From Streptomyces sp. NBC_00193 (lineage in GTDB: Bacteria; Actinomycetota; Actinomycetes; Streptomycetales; Streptomycetaceae), in contig NZ_JAPEMM010000001.1 in NCBI RefSeq assembly GCF_026342735.1, positions 496,001 to 560,000 on the forward strand: a stretch of 64,000 nucleotides of DNA, given 5' to 3'. The stretch's first letter is position 1; every line of letters begins with the position of its first letter. The notes beneath the pieces are model-generated. The model searched no databases and had not been told where the DNA came from. It worked only from the letters and a program-made list of their open reading frames with translations. Both the position numbers and the translations under genes were made by a program. This document shows positions 52,299-60,148 of the stretch, one piece after another.

Positions 52299-53093
52299 TT
52301 GCTCAGGTACGGGCTGACGCCACCGCCGCGCGGGACGGGCCGCGCCCCGTCCTGGCTGCGCACGCCGGCACCCCGGCACCGCCCCGGACTGCGGCTGCTC
52401 TGCTTCCCCCACGAGGGCGGCTCGGCGGAGTTCTTCGACCCCTGGCTCAACCACCTGCCGGACACGGCCGAACTGACCGCCGTCCAGTACCCGGGGCGCG
52501 GCGACCGCGCCCACGAGCCGGTGCCCGGCCAGGTCGACGACCTCGCACGGCCGGTGGCGGAGGCGCTGGCGGGGCGGGGAGGAGCCCGGCTGGTGCTCTT
52601 CGGACACGGCATGGGCGCGGCGGTCGCCTTCGAGACCGCCCGGCTCCTGACCGAGCATCACGATCCGGGTCCGGAGGCGCTGTTCGTCTCGTCCCACCCC
52701 GCACCGACGGACCTCTCGGCGGACGTCCGGATCCACGAGGGCCACCACGACGACCCCGTCGCCCGCCTGCGCCACCTCACGAGCGAGGGGACCGGCGGCT
52801 GCCCGGCCCCCGGGCCGCCGCCGGTCCCGGCCGCCACCGTGTACGCCGACCTGCGGACCGCCGCGCGCTACCGCTACCGGCCCGGCCCGCCGCTGGAGTG
52901 CCCCGTCACGGCGCTCGTGGGCATCCACGACACGGGGGTCACGGCCCGCCGGGCCGAGGGCTGGCGCTCCTGCACGACGGGCCGGTTCACCCTGCGCGCC
53001 ATGCGGGGCGGCCCCTTCTACCTCGTGCGGCACCGGGCGGCCCTGGTGGCCTTCCTCCTCACCAGCTCCGGCGGCGGCCGGGCCCGGGCCTGA
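52299..53093 (+). CDS. Type II thioesterase homologue lacking catalytic Ser and His
   Basis: A 264-residue alpha/beta-hydrolase of the TEII family (LRLLCFPHEGGSAEFFDPWL, AVQYPGRGDR). The nucleophile motif GHSMG is changed to GHGMG (Gly104). The usual C-terminal GGHF histidine is replaced in GGPFYL (Pro239). Only the Asp in GIHDTGV (211) remains, and the lid region is shortened. The frame is intact over its full length, so it is a diverged protein and not a broken gene. It may bind acyl carriers without hydrolysis, or be decaying. TTG start behind GAAAGG. It is first in the plus-strand arm. Confidence 0.8.
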   Translation: MLRYGLTPPPRGTGRAPSWLRTPAPRHRPGLRLLCFPHEGGSAEFFDPWLNHLPDTAELTAVQYPGRGDRAHEPVPGQVDDLARPVAEALAGRGGARLVLFGHGMGAAVAFETARLLTEHHDPGPEALFVSSHPAPTDLSADVRIHEGHHDDPVARLRHLTSEGTGGCPAPGPPPVPAATVYADLRTAARYRYRPGPPLECPVTALVGIHDTGVTARRAEGWRSCTTGRFTLRAMRGGPFYLVRHRAALVAFLLTSSGGGRARA

Positions 53094-53163
53094 CCGGTCC
53101 ACGGCCCCGCACGCTCCCCCGCCCCGCACGCAGACCGCCCAACCCCCGCTAGGAGACAGACCC

Positions 53164-54048
53164 ATGGCGGCTCCCGCCCCAGCCATCCGCCCCGACTTCC
53201 AGGTGCTCCAGGACACCCTCACCGAGGTGCTCACGCAGGTCCCGTACAACAGCGCCGCGCAGTACCACGTCCACTACGGGACCGGTTCCTCCCCCGAGCG
53301 CTTCGGCACCGCCTGCGCCTGGCAGACCTTCCGGGCCGGCGAGCGGATCGCCCTGCACACCGGCACCGAGGCCGAGTACCGCGTCGGCGGCCGGCACGTC
53401 TGCGCGCTCTACGACGACGGCGAGACCCTCACCGTCATCGACCCCTACCTGATGCACCGCACCCCGCTGCTGCTGGCGCGGGCCGACGCCGTCGACGGCG
53501 TCGTACGGGCCGAGGCGCAGGCCTACCCGCTGCGCCACCGCCCCGACGGCTCCCCCGCCCCCTCGCTGCTGCGGGCCCTGTGGCAGCCGGCGGACGGGGT
53601 GCTGCGGCTGCAGTACCTGCGCTACAGCCCCCGGCTCGGCGACCGGGTCATGCACCGCGCCTACACGATGCGGCCCGGGGACACGGTCCGCGAACTTCCG
53701 GTGCCGGCCCCGCTGGTACGGGAACTCCTGCTGCACCCCGAACAGGACAACCTGTCCGTACGGGCCGTGCACCCCGGCGACGACGGCCTCGCCGAGGTCG
53801 TCCTGCCCTTCGCCGGCCGCCCGCGCGGGGCCCTCGCCGACGCGGGGGCGCTGATCGCACGCGACAACCAGGGCGCGGTCAGCCGCTGGGGCAGCGCCGC
53901 CTTCGCGCACGAACTGGAGCGCGTGGCCCAGGCGTTGCGCTGCGACCCCGACGAGGTCGTGGACCACCTCCTCGGCGCCGCCGCGCTCTACGACGCGGCC
54001 GCCCCGGCCGGTCTCCTCGTCAACGACTACTCCCTGGAGGACGCGTGA
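53164..54048 (+). CDS. Arylamine N-acetyltransferase-like (papain-fold) protein
   Basis: A 294-residue protein that I cannot place in a named family. A Cys-His-Asp series is visible: Cys51 in GTACAWQTF, His78 in GGRHVCALYDD and Asp93 in TVIDPYLMH. The 15-residue His-Asp distance equals that of arylamine N-acetyltransferases, whose cysteine carries the acyl group. The second half is unlike standard NATs. It may transfer an acyl chain from a carrier to an amine. CTAGGAGACAGACCC precedes the ATG. Its last codons overlap the next gene (GTGA). Confidence 0.6.
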   Translation: MAAPAPAIRPDFQVLQDTLTEVLTQVPYNSAAQYHVHYGTGSSPERFGTACAWQTFRAGERIALHTGTEAEYRVGGRHVCALYDDGETLTVIDPYLMHRTPLLLARADAVDGVVRAEAQAYPLRHRPDGSPAPSLLRALWQPADGVLRLQYLRYSPRLGDRVMHRAYTMRPGDTVRELPVPAPLVRELLLHPEQDNLSVRAVHPGDDGLAEVVLPFAGRPRGALADAGALIARDNQGAVSRWGSAAFAHELERVAQALRCDPDEVVDHLLGAAALYDAAAPAGLLVNDYSLEDA

Positions 54049-54554
54049 GCACCCCGCACCCCCACCCCCGTTCCTACTTCCTGGCCGGCGTCATGCAGGG
54101 TGCCCGCGGCGGCGCCGAACTGGCCGACCAGGGCTACCGCGAGCGGCTGCGCCGCAGCATCCTGGAGCAACGCCCCGATGCCGTGGTGCACGATCCCGAC
54201 GTCCTCATGCGCGAGTGGATCGGCGCGCAGGAACAGCCGATCAGAGCCGGCCACGCCGCACTCGCGGACACCCCCGAGGTGTACCGGGCCACCCTCGACC
54301 CGGCCGTCCAGCTGCTCACCTCGACCTTCCACCGGCTGACCGAGCTGGCCGCCGAGAGCGACGTGTGCGTGGCCTGGCTGCCCGGCCACGAGCCCAGCAT
54401 GGGCACCGCGGCCGAGATGCTCAGCGCCCACCGGGGCGGTGCCACGGTCGTGGCCGTGACGCGGATGCGCCAGAACCTCGCGGTGCTGTCCTGCTCCGAC
54501 GTGATCGTCCCCGACCTGGCCTCCTTCGAGCGCTGGCTGGCGGCGCAGGCATGA
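54045..54554 (+). CDS. Nucleoside 2-deoxyribosyltransferase-like protein
   Basis: A 169-residue protein with the NDT-superfamily layout: SYFLAGVMQGARGGAELADQ at the N-terminus, AESDVCVAWLPGHEPSMGTA and the putative catalytic glutamate in GTAAEML. The superfamily includes deoxyribosyltransferases and N-glycosidases such as the CMP hydrolases of nucleoside antibiotic pathways (BlsM, MilB). It overlaps both neighbours by 4 bp (GTGA upstream, ATGA downstream), so it is tightly coupled to the NAT-like and PurF-like genes. Cleavage or exchange of a ribosyl-nitrogen bond is an inference. Confidence 0.65.
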   Translation: MSTPHPHPRSYFLAGVMQGARGGAELADQGYRERLRRSILEQRPDAVVHDPDVLMREWIGAQEQPIRAGHAALADTPEVYRATLDPAVQLLTSTFHRLTELAAESDVCVAWLPGHEPSMGTAAEMLSAHRGGATVVAVTRMRQNLAVLSCSDVIVPDLASFERWLAAQA

Positions 54555-56026
54555 GCGACGCCGGCGGCGATCCGTCCGGGAAGCCGCGCGAGGCCTGCGG
54601 AGTCGCCGGCGTATGGGGCGCGGCGGGGGACGCCGCACCCCTGGTCCGCACCATGCTGACGGCCCTGCAGCACCGCGGCCGGCAGAGCGCGGGGATCGTC
54701 GCCTGCCGCGACGGCGTCCTGACCCGCCGGGCGGGCGCGGGCCGGGTCACCGAGGTGTTCCCCGGCCCGGGCGGCCTGCCCGCCGGACCGGGCGCGATCG
54801 GCCACGTCCGCTACGGAACCTCGGGCGGCACCGGAGCCGGCTCCGGCCTCGGCTCCGACGCCGCGCTCGCCCAGCCGGCCGTCGCCGGCCCCGCGGGCCG
54901 CCCCGCCCTCGCCGTCGCGCACAACGGCACCCTCATCGGGGCCGAGGCGGCAGCCGCCGCCCACGGGGTGCCCGTACGCCCGGGCGAGGCCGACACCGCC
55001 CTGCTCACCCGGATCCTGCACGAGGTGAGGGCCCGGCGCGGGCTGACGCTCACGGCCGCCCTGCACGAGGTGCTGCCCTCGGTCGACGGCGCGTACGCCC
55101 TCGTCCTCACCGACGGGCTGCGCCTGTACGGGGTGCGCGACCCGCACGCCTTCCGGCCGCTGTGCCTCGGGCGGCTGGGCGGCGCCTGGCTGCTGGCCTC
55201 GGAGTCGGCGGCCCTCACCGCCGTCGGCGCCGAACTCGTACGGGACCTGGAGCCCGGCGAGGTCCTGGAGGCGGGCCCCGACGGCATCCGCACCGGCAGG
55301 CTCCCGGCCCCCGGGGCCCGGCGCGCCTCCTGCGTGTTCGAGTACGTGTACTTCGCGCGCGCCGACTCCGTCGTGGACGCGCAGAGCGTCCACCGCACCC
55401 GGTACGCGGCCGGCCTCGCCCTCGCCGATCACGCCCCGCCGCCGCGGGGAGCCGTGGACCCGGTGGTGGTGGCGGTGCCCGAGACCGCGCGCGTCGCCGC
55501 GGACGCGTACGCCTGGCGCTGCGGACTGCCCACCGTCCAGGGCCTGTTGCGGCACGAAGGGGTCGGCCGGTCCTTCATCGGCGGCACCGCCGCCGACCGC
55601 GAGGCCGCCGTGCGCGCCAAGCTGTCGGCCGTCCCCGCCGCGGTGTCCGGCCGGTCCGTGGTCCTGGTGGACGACTCGCTGGTGCGCGGCACCACCATGG
55701 CGACGGTCGTCGCCCTGCTGCGGGCCGCGGGCGCCCGCGACATCCACCTGCGGGTCGCCTCCCCGCCGCACCGCCTGCCCTGCTTCTACGGCATCGACAC
55801 CGCCCGCGGCGACGCACTGCTCGCGACCGGGCTGCCCGACTCCGCCCTCGCCGACCGGCTGGGCTGCGAGAGCGCGGAGTTCCTCCCGCTCGACCTGCTC
55901 GTGCGGGCCGTCGGCAAGGACCCCGCAGACCTCTGTACCGCCTGCCTCGACGGCCGGTACCCCACCGCCGTGCCCGCCACCGCAGGCCGGAGCGCCGTAC
56001 CCACCCACAGGAGAGCCCTCGCATGA
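54551..56026 (+). CDS. PurF-like amidophosphoribosyltransferase in a biosynthetic cluster
   Basis: A 491-residue homologue of PurF, which makes 5-phosphoribosylamine from PRPP and glutamine. The N-terminal nucleophile Cys16 follows a 15-residue propeptide (PREACGVAG). Glutaminase residues are in HVRYGTSG and HNGTL. The PRPP loop is VVLVDDSLVRGTTM. Cysteines for a [4Fe-4S] cluster are in CVFEYVYFARADS and LCTACLDGRYP. All key residues are present, so it should be active. The position inside a polyketide operon suggests a second copy for special metabolism. ATGA overlap with both neighbours. Confidence 0.88.
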   Translation: MSDAGGDPSGKPREACGVAGVWGAAGDAAPLVRTMLTALQHRGRQSAGIVACRDGVLTRRAGAGRVTEVFPGPGGLPAGPGAIGHVRYGTSGGTGAGSGLGSDAALAQPAVAGPAGRPALAVAHNGTLIGAEAAAAAHGVPVRPGEADTALLTRILHEVRARRGLTLTAALHEVLPSVDGAYALVLTDGLRLYGVRDPHAFRPLCLGRLGGAWLLASESAALTAVGAELVRDLEPGEVLEAGPDGIRTGRLPAPGARRASCVFEYVYFARADSVVDAQSVHRTRYAAGLALADHAPPPRGAVDPVVVAVPETARVAADAYAWRCGLPTVQGLLRHEGVGRSFIGGTAADREAAVRAKLSAVPAAVSGRSVVLVDDSLVRGTTMATVVALLRAAGARDIHLRVASPPHRLPCFYGIDTARGDALLATGLPDSALADRLGCESAEFLPLDLLVRAVGKDPADLCTACLDGRYPTAVPATAGRSAVPTHRRALA

Positions 56027-56712
56027 CCAGTACCGCGGACAGCACGTCCACCGCCGACACCAATCCCCAACTGGAGAGCCGCAGCGGCAAGTTCTTCGCC
56101 CGCTACTACGACGCCATGACCGCGCGCGCCGAGGAGAAGTGGGGCCGCCCGCTGCGCACCCTCATGTTCGGCGAGCTCACGGGCGCCGTCCTCGAGGTGG
56201 GCGCCGGCTCCGGGGCGAACGTGCCCTACTTCGCCAAGGCCGACTCCCTGGTCGCCGTGGAACCGGCCAGCGAGATGCTGCGGCAGCTCCGGGTGCGGGC
56301 CGCCGAGGCGCCCATCGAGGTGGAGGTCGTGGACGCCTGGGCCGAGAGCCTGCCGCTGCCCGACGACGCCTTCGACACCGTGGTGTGCACCCTCGTCCTG
56401 TGCACGGTCGTCGACCTGCCCGCCGCGCTCGCGGAGATCCGGCGCGTGCTCAAGCCCGGTGGTCAGCTCGTCTTCTTCGAGCACGTCCGGTCCCCCGGAG
56501 CGGTGGGCCTGCTCCAGGACGTCCTGGCCCCGCTGTGGCGCCGCGCGGCCGGCGGCTGCAACGCCAACCGGCGCCTGCTGAGCGCGCTGTACGCCGCCGG
56601 GTACCAGGTGCGCGTCCACGAGGTCGTCCGCCCGTGGCCCCGCTACCCCACGAACACGCCCTACCTCCGCGGCACCGCCGTGCCGTCGGTCCTGCCGGCC
56701 GACCGCGACTGA
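56023..56712 (+). CDS. Class I SAM-dependent methyltransferase
   Basis: A 229-residue methyltransferase. The SAM motif I is VLEVGAGSGANVPYF, followed by VAVEPASEML, WAESLPLPDDAFDTVVCTLV and the motif III region LAEIRRVLKPGGQLVFFEHV. It resembles ubiquinone/menaquinone-type and tailoring methyltransferases; the acceptor atom is unknown. CAGGAGAGCCCTCGC precedes the ATG, which overlaps the PurF-like stop. It is 11 bp before the fatty-acyl-AMP ligase start. Confidence 0.88.
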   Translation: MTSTADSTSTADTNPQLESRSGKFFARYYDAMTARAEEKWGRPLRTLMFGELTGAVLEVGAGSGANVPYFAKADSLVAVEPASEMLRQLRVRAAEAPIEVEVVDAWAESLPLPDDAFDTVVCTLVLCTVVDLPAALAEIRRVLKPGGQLVFFEHVRSPGAVGLLQDVLAPLWRRAAGGCNANRRLLSALYAAGYQVRVHEVVRPWPRYPTNTPYLRGTAVPSVLPADRD

Positions 56713-56723
56713 TCGGAAGAATC

Positions 56724-58502
56724 GTGCTGTCTGTGAACACCCCGCCCGAGCCGCGCGGCCTGGCCGCGGCCGTCCACGAAGCCGCCCGGCGCCGCCCGGA
56801 CGCCACGGCGCTCACCTTCGTCGACTACGCGGCCGACCGGGCCGGCGTCGCCCACGAGCTGACCTACGGCGCGCTCGAAGCACGGGCGCGCTCCGTCGCG
56901 GGCGCCCTGAGCCGCATCGCCGTGCCCGGCGACCGGGCCGCCATCCTCTGCCCGCACACCGCGGACTACGTCGCCGCCCTGCTGGGCTGCCTCTACAGCG
57001 GGGTGATCGCCGTACCCCTGTACGCCCCCGAGGCGTTCCGTACGGACGAGCGGCTGCACCTGGCCATGGCCGACTGCGCGGCGGGCGTGGTCCTGACCAC
57101 CAGCGTCCACGAACGGCCCGTACGCGAACTGCTGGCGGACGCACCGGGCCTCGGGCAGCCTTCCGTGCTGTACGTGGACACCCTGGATCCGGCGCTGGGC
57201 CGGGACCTGGTCCTGCCCGAGACGCAGCACCCGAACGGTGTCGCGTACCTCCAGTACACCTCGGGGTCGACCCGGGAGCCGACCGGCGTCGAGGTCACGC
57301 ACCGCAATCTGGCCGTCGGGGCCGAGCAGTTGCGTGCGGGGCTCGCGATCGGCGCGGACGCCCGCATCGCCGGCTGGCTGCCGTTCTTCCACGACATGGG
57401 CCTCCTGCTGATGCTCGCCGTGCCGCTGATCAACGGCACGCCCGCCGTGCTGATGTCGCCGTTCTCCTTCATCCAGCGGCCCGTCCGCTGGCTGCGCGCG
57501 ATCAGCGACCACGGGGCCACGCACACGGTGTCCCCGAACTTCGGCCTCGACCTGTGCGTCGACCGGGTCCCGGAGAACGCCCGGACGGGCCTCGACCTCT
57601 CCTCGCTCCGCACCCTCGTCAACGGCTCCGAGCCGGTGCGGGCCTCGACCCTGGACCGGTTCAGCGCGGAGTTCGGGCCCCACGGGTTCCGGCCGCAGGC
57701 CCACTGCCCCAGCTACGGCCTGGCGGAGGCCACCCTCGCCGTCACCCTCGGCGGCCCGGGAGCACCCCGCGTGCTGCGGCTGGACCGTGCCGAGCTGGCG
57801 GCGGACCGGGTCCGCGTCCTGCCGGATGCCGACGAGGACGGATACCGCGTGGTGTCCTGCGGTACGCCCGCCGGCCAGGAGGTGCGCATCGTCGACCCGC
57901 GGACCGGGGAGGCCGTGTCCGGGGACTGCGCGGGCGAGGTCTGGGTGCGCGGGGCCAACGTGTGCGCCGGGTACTGGGGGCGGCCGGAGCGTTCCGCCGG
58001 GGTCTTCCGCGCGGTGACCCCGTCGGCCCCGGACGGAGCCTGGCTGCGCACCGGCGACCTGGGCTTCCTCCGGGACGGCGAACTGTTCCTGACGGGCCGC
58101 ATCAAGGACCTGATCGTCGCGGGCGGCCGCAACCACCACCCCGCCGACGTCGAACTGACCGTCCAGGAGGCGCAGACGGCGATCCGGCGCGGTCATGTCG
58201 CCGCCTTCTCGGCCGGGTTGCTCGACGAGACGGGGGAACGGGCCGTGGTCGTCGCCGAGCTCGACCGCAGCCGCGACCCGGCCGAACTGGAGGCGATCCG
58301 CGCGGCGGTCCGCGCCTCCGTGGTGTCCCGGCACGCCCTGGACGTGCACGAGGTCGTGCTGATCCGGCGCGGGGCGCTGCCCAAGACCACGAGCGGGAAG
58401 ATCCGCCGCGCCGCGTGCCGCGACCTGTACCTGGCGGGGGATCTCGCCGTCGCCGCGGGCACGGGCGCCTCCGCGGTACGGGACGGGGCGCCGGTCCTGT
58501 GA
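56724..58502 (+). CDS. Fatty-acyl-AMP ligase (FAAL)-type enzyme
   Basis: A 592-residue acyl-activating enzyme. Motifs are YLQYTSGSTREPTGVEVTHR, GWLPFFHDMGLL, NGSEPVRASTL, CPSYGLAEATLAVT, RTGDLGFLRDG, GRIKDLIVAGGRNHHPADVE and the catalytic lysine in PKTTSGKIRR. FAALs form acyl-adenylates and load them on a carrier, and often start polyketide chains. The natural partner is the carrier domain at the N-terminus of the next protein, whose GTG overlaps this stop (GTGA). GTG at 56724 sits behind GGAAGA. Confidence 0.9.
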   Translation: MLSVNTPPEPRGLAAAVHEAARRRPDATALTFVDYAADRAGVAHELTYGALEARARSVAGALSRIAVPGDRAAILCPHTADYVAALLGCLYSGVIAVPLYAPEAFRTDERLHLAMADCAAGVVLTTSVHERPVRELLADAPGLGQPSVLYVDTLDPALGRDLVLPETQHPNGVAYLQYTSGSTREPTGVEVTHRNLAVGAEQLRAGLAIGADARIAGWLPFFHDMGLLLMLAVPLINGTPAVLMSPFSFIQRPVRWLRAISDHGATHTVSPNFGLDLCVDRVPENARTGLDLSSLRTLVNGSEPVRASTLDRFSAEFGPHGFRPQAHCPSYGLAEATLAVTLGGPGAPRVLRLDRAELAADRVRVLPDADEDGYRVVSCGTPAGQEVRIVDPRTGEAVSGDCAGEVWVRGANVCAGYWGRPERSAGVFRAVTPSAPDGAWLRTGDLGFLRDGELFLTGRIKDLIVAGGRNHHPADVELTVQEAQTAIRRGHVAAFSAGLLDETGERAVVVAELDRSRDPAELEAIRAAVRASVVSRHALDVHEVVLIRRGALPKTTSGKIRRAACRDLYLAGDLAVAAGTGASAVRDGAPVL

Positions 58503-60148
58503 GGGAGGAACTGTACCGACTGCTCGTCGCGCGCGTGGCCCGGCGCAGCGGTCTGCCCGAGCACCGCATCGACCCCGATCTGCCCTTCGACACCTACGGG
58601 TTCGCCTCCATCGACGCGGTGGCGCTCTCGGGCGAGCTGGAGGAGCTGCTCGACCGGGACCTGCCGCCGACCGTGCTGTGGCAGCACCCCACCATCCACC
58701 GGCTGACCGCCTTCCTGACCGGCGGCCCGGAGCAGTCGGAGCAGCCCGAGCGGCCGGCTTCCGGGCCTGGCGGGCCCGCCACCGCACCCGGCCGCCCGGC
58801 CGGGGACCCGGGCGACGGCCGCTCCCCGTACGGCGACACGGACCTCGCGGTGGTCGGCCTCGGCTGCCGGCTACCCGGGGGCATCGCCTCCGCGGCCGGG
58901 TTCTGGGAGCTGCTGAGCCGCGGCGGCGACGCCGTCACCACCGTCCCGGAGGGCCGCTGGGAGCCGTACCGCCAGGTGTCGCCCGCGCACGCGGCCGCCG
59001 TCGACCGGGCCGTGCGGCACGGCTCCTTCCTCGACGACGTGGACGGCTTCGACGCGGAGTTCTTCGGCATCGCACCGGCCGAGGCCGCCGAGATGGATCC
59101 GCAGCAGCGGATCCTGCTGGAGGTCGCCTGGGAGGCCCTGGAGCACGCGGGGCTGCCGGCCGACCGGCTGGCGGGCTCCCGTACCGGCGTGTACGTGGGT
59201 GCGTGCAGCGACGATCACGGGCGGACGGCCCTGGAGGACCTGCCGTCGATCACCGCACGCACCGGCACCGGGTCCGCCATGAGCATCATCGCCAACCGGC
59301 TCTCGTACGCGCTGGACCTGCGGGGCCCCAGCATGACGGTCGACACCGCCTGTTCCTCCTCGCTCGTGGCCCTGCACCTGGCCCGGCGCGGACTGCTCGC
59401 GGGCGAGTGCGACACCGCCCTGGTCGGCGGCGTGAACCTGCTGCTCTCCCCCGGTGTGACGCTCAACTTCGGTGCGGGGGGCGTCCTTTCGCCGGGCGGG
59501 CGCTGCCGCCCGTTCTCCGCCGCGGCGGACGGCTACGTGCGCGGCGAGGGCTGCCTGGTCGTCGTGGTGCGCAGGCTCGCCGACGCCCTGCGCGACGGCG
59601 ACCGGGTGCTCGCCGTGGTCCGCGCCACCGGCACCAACCAGGACGGCCGCTCGAACGGACTGATGGCCCCCAACCCGGCCGCCCAGGAGGCCCTGATCCG
59701 CGAGGTGTGGGCCGGCTCCGGGCTCGACCCCGCCGAGGCCGGGTACGTGGAGGCCCACGGCACCGGCACCCCGCTGGGCGATCCGATCGAGGCCGCCGCG
59801 CTCGGTGCCGCGCTCGGCGCCGCCAGGACCGCGGGCTCCGCGCTGCGGATCGGCTCGGTCAAGTCCAACCTCGGGCACCTCGAGGGCGCCGCCGGTCTCG
59901 CCGGACTGGCCAAGTGCGTACTGGCCCTGCATCACGGGGTGATCCCGCCCACCCTGCACCACGACGCCCCCAACCCCCGCATCCCGCTGGACGAGTGGGG
60001 CCTGGCTGTCGTGGACCGCGCGACCCCGTGGGCGCGCGGCGAGCGGCCGCGCACCGCGGGCGTCAGCTCCTTCGGGTTCGGCGGCACCAACGCCCACGCG
60101 GTGCTCCTCGAAGCCCCGGTTCCCCAGACGGTGTCGATCACCGAGTGA
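58499..60148 (+). CDS. ACP-ketosynthase didomain protein
   Basis: A 549-residue protein. Residues about 1-75 form an acyl-carrier domain with the phosphopantetheine serine in YGFASIDAV. After a Pro/Gly linker, residues about 115-545 form a modular-type ketosynthase with the active Cys in DTACSSSL and the two histidines in EAHGTGT and NLGHLEG. It probably takes the acyl chain from the FAAL on its own carrier and extends it using the AT of the next protein. It has no AT itself, so the module is split over two polypeptides. Confidence 0.92.
   Translation: MREELYRLLVARVARRSGLPEHRIDPDLPFDTYGFASIDAVALSGELEELLDRDLPPTVLWQHPTIHRLTAFLTGGPEQSEQPERPASGPGGPATAPGRPAGDPGDGRSPYGDTDLAVVGLGCRLPGGIASAAGFWELLSRGGDAVTTVPEGRWEPYRQVSPAHAAAVDRAVRHGSFLDDVDGFDAEFFGIAPAEAAEMDPQQRILLEVAWEALEHAGLPADRLAGSRTGVYVGACSDDHGRTALEDLPSITARTGTGSAMSIIANRLSYALDLRGPSMTVDTACSSSLVALHLARRGLLAGECDTALVGGVNLLLSPGVTLNFGAGGVLSPGGRCRPFSAAADGYVRGEGCLVVVVRRLADALRDGDRVLAVVRATGTNQDGRSNGLMAPNPAAQEALIREVWAGSGLDPAEAGYVEAHGTGTPLGDPIEAAALGAALGAARTAGSALRIGSVKSNLGHLEGAAGLAGLAKCVLALHHGVIPPTLHHDAPNPRIPLDEWGLAVVDRATPWARGERPRTAGVSSFGFGGTNAHAVLLEAPVPQTVSITE

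Noticed and set aside
52193..53152. A longer plus-strand frame overlapping the thioesterase gene
   Set aside because: It is in another frame, is low-complexity and Pro/Arg-rich, and lacks the hydrolase motifs found in the 52299 frame.
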